Shown here piece by piece: positions 1 to 7,220 of a DNA stretch of 43,348 nt. Each line of letters opens with the position of its first letter. Positions within the stretch are counted from its first letter, which is position 1. The notes beneath the pieces are model-generated. The model was not told the DNA's origin. It searched no databases and saw nothing but the letters and a program-made list of their open reading frames with translations. A program made the translations under genes and the position numbers. This DNA is from Cupriavidus basilensis OR16 (GTDB taxonomy: Bacteria; Pseudomonadota; Gammaproteobacteria; Burkholderiales; Burkholderiaceae), in the NCBI RefSeq assembly GCF_000243095.1, contig NZ_AHJE01000087.1:1-43348 (forward strand), given 5' to 3'.

Positions 1-3000
1 TCAGGCTGACATCGCCCTGCGCGGCCAGCGTCGCGTTCAGGTTCTGGATGTTGGATGCGGTGATCGTCAGCGTCTGGCCGGCGGCGACGGTGCTGGGGGT
101 CTGTTGCCAGGCGAGGGATTCCACGCGGGGATTGCTGTCGTCCGGGCAGTCCGGCGCGCCTGCCACGCAGCCGGGCGTGGTGGTGATCTTGCTGTCGTGG
201 ACGCCCTTGTTGGTGAACGTGCCCGGCGTCTTGATGGCGACCTTGCCCGCTGCGACCAGGTCGCCGGCATTGATCAGGTCGCCGGTGCCGGTGAGCGTCA
301 GGTTGCCGCCCGCGACAATCTGGCCGGCCTTGCCGAGCTGGGTGCTGACGGTGGTTTGGCCGGGCGTGGGCGCTGATGCCCCCGTAGCGGTTTGACCTAG
401 CGCGACCGGCGACCATGGCGGTGGTGCGGTACAGCTGTCGCAGGCGCTCATGCTCGGCGGGACGCCGTAGACCAGCGGCCCGGGTCCTTCGGTATTGCCT
501 GTCGTCAGTGCCGCAAGCTGCGCCATGAAGGCCGAGAGCTCGGCCTGGTTCACCGACTCCGCAACGCTGTTGATCAGCGTCGCGGAGCGGCTGTTGTCCA
601 GGCTGCCAACATTGAGCGTAACGTTCTTGCCCGCCGACATCATGCCGCCCTTGTTCGAGAGCGAGGCGGTATTGATGTCGAGGTTCCCGCCGCTGATGAT
701 CTGGCCGGCGCTCCCGTCGGTTTGCGCCACTACCGTATGGTCGACGGTGGGGATGCCGCCGATACTGCGGACGTTTCCGGGCGTCAGGAGGGAGGGCGGC
801 ACCCTGGCCGCACCCAGAGCCGCCGGGATCAGGTGCCACAGGTTTTGTCCAAACTGCTGGTCCCCGTTCGAGGGAATGATCTCCGCGCCACGGACCAGCA
901 GTACGGAGCCGTCGGGATTGCGCACGACGTCGGCCAGCGTGATATTGGAGATGGCGCCAGGTACATAGGCGGAGCAGCTGTCGCAAGACCCCCCTGGCAA
1001 CCAGGGCGAATAGCTGCCGAGGATGGTCGAGTTGAGCAGGCCATCGTTGACCACCTTGGTGGAGGAACTGCCCGCATCGACGGGGGCCGTGCGGTCATTG
1101 ATGACCGCGCCTGCGGCGATATGCAGGTTGCCGTTGGCCCCGATGACACTGCCGATATTGTTGAGCGTGCCGGAGATGTCGACCTTGATGTCGCCACCGG
1201 CCTGGGTGGTGCCACCACGGTTGTCATAGTCGCCGCCGGTGACGCTCAGATTGCCCAGTGCCTCGGCGGTGCCCTTGTTGGCCACGTTGCCGCCCAGCGC
1301 CAGATTGCCGTTGGCGTGCACGGTGCCGGTGTTCGTCAAGGCGCCGGCGGACAGCGAGAGATTGCTGCCGCCCACAATCTGCCCGGCATTGGTGAGCGTG
1401 CCGCCTGTGGCCAGGGTCAGGTCGCCGGATTTCTGGATCGTGCCGGTGTTCGTGATGCCCTGGCTGGCATTGAGCACCGCGCTGCCGCCTGGCACGTTCC
1501 ATGTGCCGGTGTTGTTGATGGCCCGCGCGGCGAGGGTCAGGATGGCGTTGGCGTTCAGCGTGCCGGTGGTGGCCGCCGACGGGTCGAACACCTGGTACGG
1601 CGTATTTACCGTCAGGTTGTTGCCCGCCAGGATCTGGCCCGCGGCGTTGTTGAAGCTGCCGTTGCCACCGGTGACGCTCAGCGTCAGGTCGCCCACCGTG
1701 GGCGCCTGTCCGGTGAGATCGCCGGCGAAGAGGGTGCCGCCCTGGTTGCCGGTGAGCGCGCCGCTCGTCACCGCGAGGCTCTTGGCGCCTGCGATCAGGC
1801 CCAGGGCATTGTCCAGGGTATACGCCGCCGTCACGTTCACGGTCTGGCCGCCGACGGTGCCGCGGTTGACCAGGCTGGTGGCATCCAGGCTGACCTGGTT
1901 GCCGGCGAGCGTGCCGGTATTGCTGACGGCGCCGCCGTTGACCGTGAGCTGCTGCGTGGCAATCGTCGCACCGCTGTTGGCAATCGACTGGCCGCCCAGG
2001 GTCATATTGGCGGCGGTGGTGTCGCCGGTCAGGACGAGGCTGCGGGTGGCGGCCGCGTCGAGCGTGCCGGTGACGGCGTTGCCCCGGGTTGCGCCGGAAC
2101 CTGCCGCCGGGCCGACCTGGATATCCGTGCCGCGCAGGGTGGCGTTGCCGCCCACCCAGGTGAGCTGGCCCGCCTTGAGCGTTTGTCCGGCCGTGGCCGC
2201 CAGGTCGCCGCCGGCCAGGACGCTGCCGCCCAGGGTGAGGTTCTGTCCCGCATTGACGGTGGCATTGCCCACGCTGGAGAGTGTGCCACTCACGGTGGCC
2301 GAGCCAGCGGCAGCCTGGATCGTGGCGTTGCCGCCGCTGGCCAGGCTGCCGGCCACGTTGGCGTTCTGCCCGGCCGAGATGGCCGCATCGCCATCGCTGG
2401 TGAGCGCGCCGTTGATCGCGGCGCTGCCGGCGGCGGCGGTAATGGTGGTCTTGCCCGCGCTCTGGGCCTGGCCACCCACCGTGACGTCCTGCGCGGCGGT
2501 GAGCGAGAGGTCGGCATTGCTGCCGATCTGCCCGCTGGTGGTGATGCTCCCGCTGCGCGCGGTAACGCTCGCCGGGCCGGTGGCGAGCACCTGGCCACCG
2601 AGATTGGCATCTGTGCCCGCGGAGATGGCAAGCGTGCCGGGCGACACGATATTGCCGGTGGTGGTGACGCTGCCGGTGACGCCGGTGAGCGACACATTGC
2701 CGCCGGTGCTGCCCGCCATGCCGTTGATGGTCAGATTGCGCTGGGTCGACAGGTCCAGCGTGGCAGCCGAGACCGCGCTGCCGTCGATGGTGGTGTCGCG
2801 CGCGGCGTTGAGTTGGATCGCGCCCGGCGCGGTGACATCACCGCGCAGATGCATATCGCCACGGCCATCGTTGCCGGCGGCCGAGATGGCGATCCGGGAT
2901 CCACTGACCGCACCGCCCACATCCACGCTGCCGCCGGCGGCCACGCCCACGGCATCCTGCGCCTGGATGCCACCGGTGCCGCTGATCGAGCCGCCTGCGG

Positions 3001-4374
3001 AAACCGCCACGGCCTTGCCCGCGTTCAGCGTGCCGCCCAGTGTCGCGTCCTGCCCGGCGTTGATGCTGAATCCGGCCTCGCTATGGCCATTGCCCGACGC
3101 TGCGACGGAACCGGCGGCATTGAGCGCCACCGCCTGCTTGGCGTAGGTACTGCCGACCTTCAGGTTACCGGCGGAGTCGAGCGTCAGATTGTTGGCCGAC
3201 GCGGCGAGATTGCCGTCGGCGCGCACGCCAAGGCCGGCGGCGGTGCTGACGATCTGGATCTGGCCGGCGGTCATGGCACCGAAAGCGGTGGCGTCGATCG
3301 CCAGGCCGCTGCCGGCACTGGTGTTGCTAGCCGCGTTGTTCGCACCGCTGGCGGTGGTGGCAAAGGCGCCGCCGGATGGCGCAGCGGAGGGCGTGACCAA
3401 CTGGCGCCCGGCCACCAGATTGATCTGGTTACCCGCATGGAGTGCCGCATCAATGCCGATCGACTCGGCGATCAGGTTGATGTTGCCGACCGTGCCCTCG
3501 ATGCCCACGCCGTTGGGGTTCCCCGGCGACGGATTGGCGATCTGTACGCGCCCGCCCTGCACGAGGAAGCCAGCGGCGGTGGCGGCATCGAAGCTGCTGG
3601 ATGTCCCGGTGCCAGACAGGAACTGCGGCACGCCGGTGGTGAGCGTCACCTGCGTCGTGTTGGTGAAGCTCGCGCCGTTGGTATAGACCCCGCCCGGCGC
3701 GGCGATCACGACCCCGGCCGGAACCCCGAACACTTCGATGGTGCCGTTGACCTGGGCGGGCACCTGGCTGGTGACCTGGTTGATGATCAGGCCCGCCGGG
3801 CCAGAGATGGCGAGATTGGCGTTGGCGCCAACCTGGCCGCCGAGGAAGGTGCCGCCACCCGTGGTGCTGTTATTGAGGATCAGGCCGATCGGATCGACCA
3901 CGAAGCTCCGGTACTGGTTGAGCGAAATGCCAGCCGCGTTGGGCGTGGTGATGCCCACCACGGGCACGCCGCCGGCCGGCGCGCCCGGTCCGCTGTGGTG
4001 CCGATCGACGGGGTGAAACGCACCGGCGCGTTGGGGTCGGTGATGGGCGCGGCATGGGCCGCCGCAGGGCCAAAGCTGACCGTCACCGGCAGGTGCGCCA
4101 CCGCCCAGCGCAACAGGCTTTGCCGCGCGGCACCGGACTGGATCGCAAAGCTGGCCGGATCCGTGGCGCCCGCCGCCAACGCCCCCGCCGCCTGCCTGGC
4201 TTGCTGCAAGGACACCTGCAGCGGCGCAAGCCAGGTCGTGATGGCCACCACGCCGGCCAGCGCACGCACCCACACGCTGCGACGCCCACGCTCCGCCATG
4301 GAGATGCCGGACGAGGAATCGGAATCGGGTTGTGCGTTGCCCTGAGGCAGAGACGCTTGTTTCACGCGGTGCAT
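1..4374 (-). CDS. Long filamentous-haemagglutinin-type TpsA exoprotein, N-terminal part, with a frameshift
   Basis: The gene runs off the left edge; about 1450 codons are visible. The protein starts with an unusually long charged leader, then a hydrophobic stretch (ALAGVVAITTWLAPL), then a TPS-type secretion domain (NQYRSFVVDPIGLILN; NQVTSQVPAQVNGTIEVFG; APGGVYTNGASF). After that come about 1000 residues of FHA-like beta-helix repeats rich in G-N-L and S-A-G-x motifs. TPS exoproteins are exported by Sec and threaded through a TpsB barrel, here the one at 5358-7220. ATG 4374 has AGGAAG about 6 bases upstream. The reading frame breaks between 3993 and 3967, after residue ~127: the N-terminal frame runs into unrelated sequence while the TPS domain continues in the next frame, as if one base were missing. 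The downstream frame is open to position 2 (I checked it at about 3.2, 2.3, 1.6 and 1-1 kb). Two CDSC motifs lie at 974-985 and 431-442. Family assignment is firm; whether the break is real is not known. Confidence 0.85.
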
Positions 4375-4400
4375 GGTGCTTCCTGGCAGTGCTTCGAGCT

Positions 4401-4460
4401 GATGTCTTCGGGCTTGAGGTCGTCGGGCTTGAGGTCGTCGGGCTTGATGTCTTCGGGCCT
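4401..4460 (-). repeat. Four tandem 15-bp repeats in the leader of the long exoprotein gene
   Basis: Four adjacent 15-bp units (plus strand GATGTCTTCGGGCTT, GAGGTCGTCGGGCTT twice, GATGTCTTCGGGCCT) lie between the stop of the parvulin-like gene and the start of the long exoprotein. Read on the minus strand in the frame of the parvulin-like gene they would encode the pentapeptides RPEDI, KPDDL, KPDDL, KPEDI. That frame stays open from just after the TAA at 4488-4490 to a TGA at 4362-4364, which lies just past the next gene's ATG. Confidence 0.9.
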
Positions 4461-4487
4461 GTTGCGTCGGCGGGCGTTGCGGCCGCC

Positions 4488-5294
4488 TTACTGCGTGATC
4501 TTTGCCTTGCCCAGCAACTGCGTGACCAGCGCGGTCGTGGTCCGCTCAAGTGCCTGCGCCTGCAGCGCTTGCTGGATGCCGGGCTTGACGGTGTCATAGG
4601 CAGGGACAAGGGTCGCGCGCACTTCGTCGACCTTGACCAGGAAGCGGCGGTTGTTCCAGGCAATGGGGGTGGCGCTCACCGTGCCAGCCGGCAGGGTGGA
4701 CAGCGCCTGCGCGAGGGGCAAGGGCAGATTCTGGGTCTGGCCCTCCTGCGCCGGCACCTTGAAGCTGAGCCAGTCCATCGCGCCACCGCTGGCCTTGGAC
4801 GGCGCGAGGCTGACCTGCTGCGCCACCTTGGCGAAGTCCTCGCCGGCCTTGATGCGCGCCAGCGCAGCAGCGGCGGCGGCATCGTCGGCGACCTCGATCA
4901 GGCGCGCCTTGTACTCCTTGTCGCCCAGGCTCGACACGATGGCGTTGTAGCGCGCGCGCACCTGTTCCTCGGTGACCGGCGCGGGCTTGATATGGTCCTT
5001 GAGCCAGGCCTGCGTCAGGATGGCGTCCTTCGCATCGCGCAGGGCCTGCTGCACATCGGGGCGGGCTTCGAGCCCCTTGGCCTTGGCCGCCTCCTGGCGG
5101 AACAGCTCGCGCGCGATCAGCTGCTGCTTGATGGCGTTGCGCGTGGCGTCGTTGTCGGGGAGCTGTGCCTGCTGCATGGCACGGGTGATCTGGTCATCGG
5201 GGATGGCCACGCCGTTCACCGAAGCGGCAAGAACGGGTTGCAGGCTGAAGGCCAATGCGGTGGTAGCGATAAGGCGAAAGATCCGGGATTGCAT
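4488..5294 (-). CDS. Exported parvulin-fold protein lacking the usual catalytic histidines (PpiC-like chaperone)
   Basis: 268 residues. A Sec signal peptide (MQSRIFRLIATTALAFSLQ, cleavage near VLA|AS) places it in the periplasm. An N-terminal helical region (QQLIARELFRQEAAKAKG) is typical of SurA/PrsA/PpiC-type chaperones and is followed by a parvulin-like domain (IKAGEDFAKVAQQVS; SGGAMDWLS; LPLAQALSTLPAGTVS). Active parvulins normally carry an A-R-H-I-L strand and a G-Y-H strand near the end; here these read KARLIEV and NNRRFLVKV, so both histidines are absent. I infer a holdase or chaperone role with weak or no isomerase activity. Bordetella Par27, a parvulin-type protein, is known to bind FHA, so a periplasmic escort for the neighbouring exoproteins is plausible. 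Start 5294 is chosen over an upstream start (5357) because AAGGAAA precedes it and the signal peptide begins there. Confidence 0.85.
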   Translation of the reverse strand: MQSRIFRLIATTALAFSLQPVLAASVNGVAIPDDQITRAMQQAQLPDNDATRNAIKQQLIARELFRQEAAKAKGLEARPDVQQALRDAKDAILTQAWLKDHIKPAPVTEEQVRARYNAIVSSLGDKEYKARLIEVADDAAAAAALARIKAGEDFAKVAQQVSLAPSKASGGAMDWLSFKVPAQEGQTQNLPLPLAQALSTLPAGTVSATPIAWNNRRFLVKVDEVRATLVPAYDTVKPGIQQALQAQALERTTTALVTQLLGKAKITQ

Positions 5295-5357
5295 GTTCGT
5301 TTCCTTTGAAATCGGATAGCGGAGCCTGGCGTTCCGCCAGGCGGATTCAAGCCGCAC

Positions 5358-7220
5358 TCAATAAGTCCAGTTAAGGGTGGCCAACAGAAGCGGCGCCTTT
5401 GTGCCCAGATAGCTGGGCTGCGCGAGCGGCACGCCAACCAGCAGTTCGCTGGTGAAGGTTTGTTTGGCCCATTGCGCCGAGAGGCGGATACCGGCGCCGG
5501 TGCCAGCCACCGCTTGCCAGCGGCGGGTCGCAACCGATTGGGTCTGGCCGCCGTCCAGGAACAGGTATGGCTCCATGCGGATGCCGGCCAGCGCCGGCAC
5601 GTTGGCCCACACCATCTCATTGCGCAGGTACGCGCCGCGGTCGCCAGCGATGGCGCCTTCGCGGAAACCGCGCACGGTGCTGACGCCGCCCGCGTAGATC
5701 TGCTCGGAGCCGAACAGCGCCACGTTGGCCCACTGCCCGACGAGCTGCGCACGCCAGGCCAGCAGTGCGGTGTCGAAGGCCCGCGGCAACGGCAGTTGCA
5801 GGGCCGCGTTGGCATCGAGCTTGGTGAATTGCGCATGCGCCTCGTCGGAGCGGATATCGGCGGGGTCGCGGGTTGCATTGATCAGCCGCAATCCGCGCGA
5901 CACGCCAACCTCGGCCGTGGCATACCCCTGCTGGTCGTTGGCGGCAAAGCGCCGCAATCCGTTCCAGGCCGCGCGCAACACGGTGAGCCGCTGCGGATCC
6001 AGCTCCAGGTTGTTGATCTCGCGCTCGCTCTTGCGATAGGTGAGGGTCAGGTCGAAGGCTTGCCGCCCGCTCCTGTCGCGGGTGAGGACCCGGTTCCAGC
6101 CCAGCGTGTGGCCAAAGGTGCGGCCGTACAGCAGCGCGGTATCGCCAATGGCGGTCTGGTACTCGGAGAGCGAGCCGGTATAGCTGAAAGTGTTGTAGCC
6201 GAACGGCGCCGCCGCCGAGAGCACCGCCGCATTGGTATCGCGCGTGCCCACATAGCTGGCGGAAACCGCTTCCTGGAAACCCAAGGCGTTGTCGGCATCG
6301 ATGCCCAGCCGGGTGCGCGAGATGCCGGTGGTCCGGCTGCCATAGTTGTCCACGCCGGCATTGAAGCGGAAACGGTCGCCGGGCTGGTTGGCCAGCGCCA
6401 CTACCGAGCCGCCCGGCGTCTGCCCGGGCAGTATCTGCAGCTCGGCCCGGTTGCGGCGCAAGCGGTTGACCTGGTCGACCCCTTGCTCCAGATCCTGCAG
6501 GCGCAAGGTGTCGCCCGGCGCGGGGAATTGCCAGCCGGTGCCAGCGTCCGTCAGCAGCCCGCCGCCCACGGTATCGAACCATCCGCTATCTCCGCTATCT
6601 CCGCTATCTCCGCTATCTCCGCTATCTCCGCTATCTCCGCTGCCTGCGCTGCCGCTCGGGCGGATGACGCGCCCGTTGAGGCTGACCGACTCGACCGTGC
6701 CCGGCACCACGGTGACGATCAACACGCCGGAGGCGAGATTCTGCTCGCCCAGGTAAGCGCGCGTGGTGATAAAGCCCCGCGCCACAAAGGCTTCGGTAAA
6801 GCGCCGCAGCAACAGGTTGATGCGATTGGTCCCCAATGGCTTGCCGGCGAACGGCGCCGTGATGGCGCCAATCTCGCCGTCGGACAGCACGGTATTGCCG
6901 ATCACCTGGATACGCTGGATCGCAAACGTGGCGGACGTCTCGGGCACCGTTTCGATCGGCATATCGGCTGGCAGTACCTGCGGGCTCTCGATCCGGGCCG
7001 GCGGCTGCGTGGCCTCACGCTCGAGCTCGCGCTGGCGCTGCTCGCGCAACAGGCGCTGCGCCGGGTCTTCCGGTGTGAGCTGGGGCAATGGCGGAGGCAC
7101 CGGCAGCGGCAATGGCGGCACCTGGGCCTGCAGGGAACCGGCTGCCAGAATTGCCAGGATTGCCAGGGCGATAACGGACGGCCGCAGCCGCATATCGCCC
7201 CGCATCATTGCCACCACCAT
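5358..7220 (-). CDS. Two-partner secretion outer-membrane transporter TpsB (FhaC/ShlB/HecB family)
   Basis: 620 residues. A signal peptide (AILAILAAGSLQAQ) is followed by a proline-rich stretch and a charged helix (PEDPAQRLLREQRQRELERE) matching the plug helix H1 of FhaC. Next come the first POTRA domain (FAIQRIQVIGNTVLSDGEI), the second POTRA domain (ARGFITTRAYL; LIVTVVPGTVE) and a C-terminal 16-strand-type barrel. The family signature VRGF sits at residues 516-519 and the protein ends in the aromatic residue (NWTY) expected of an outer-membrane barrel. It exports FHA-type partners across the outer membrane. Its 5' end overlaps the 3' end of the short exoprotein gene by 16 bases, which suggests translational coupling. 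Later starts (for example ATG 7193) are possible because no clear Shine-Dalgarno sequence is seen. A SGD tripeptide repeat interrupts the region between the second POTRA domain and the barrel. Confidence 0.92.
   Translation of the reverse strand: MVVAMMRGDMRLRPSVIALAILAILAAGSLQAQVPPLPLPVPPPLPQLTPEDPAQRLLREQRQRELEREATQPPARIESPQVLPADMPIETVPETSATFAIQRIQVIGNTVLSDGEIGAITAPFAGKPLGTNRINLLLRRFTEAFVARGFITTRAYLGEQNLASGVLIVTVVPGTVESVSLNGRVIRPSGSAGSGDSGDSGDSGDSGDSGDSGWFDTVGGGLLTDAGTGWQFPAPGDTLRLQDLEQGVDQVNRLRRNRAELQILPGQTPGGSVVALANQPGDRFRFNAGVDNYGSRTTGISRTRLGIDADNALGFQEAVSASYVGTRDTNAAVLSAAAPFGYNTFSYTGSLSEYQTAIGDTALLYGRTFGHTLGWNRVLTRDRSGRQAFDLTLTYRKSEREINNLELDPQRLTVLRAAWNGLRRFAANDQQGYATAEVGVSRGLRLINATRDPADIRSDEAHAQFTKLDANAALQLPLPRAFDTALLAWRAQLVGQWANVALFGSEQIYAGGVSTVRGFREGAIAGDRGAYLRNEMVWANVPALAGIRMEPYLFLDGGQTQSVATRRWQAVAGTGAGIRLSAQWAKQTFTSELLVGVPLAQPSYLGTKAPLLLATLNWTY
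6583..6636 (-). repeat. Six perfect 9-bp tandem repeats inside tpsB
   Basis: Six identical copies of CCGCTATCT (plus strand) run without interruption and encode an S-G-D tripeptide repeat in the transporter. A copy-number change would add or remove three residues and keep the frame. The repeat lies between the last recognisable POTRA strand and the first barrel part, so it would lengthen a linker rather than disturb a fold. Confidence 0.95.

Noticed and set aside
722..4345. Plus-strand open frame of 1207 codons
   Set aside because: It is antisense to the long exoprotein. Its sequence is low-complexity and family-free, while the minus strand shows a clear TPS domain and FHA repeats; high GC with biased third positions keeps the antisense frame open.
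4401..4460. Possible CRISPR array or operator array
   Set aside because: Units of 15 bp without spacers; better explained as a coding-type repeat.
6583..6636. Possible CRISPR array
   Set aside because: The units are 9 bp, directly adjacent with no spacers and in frame inside a coding sequence; it is a simple tandem repeat.
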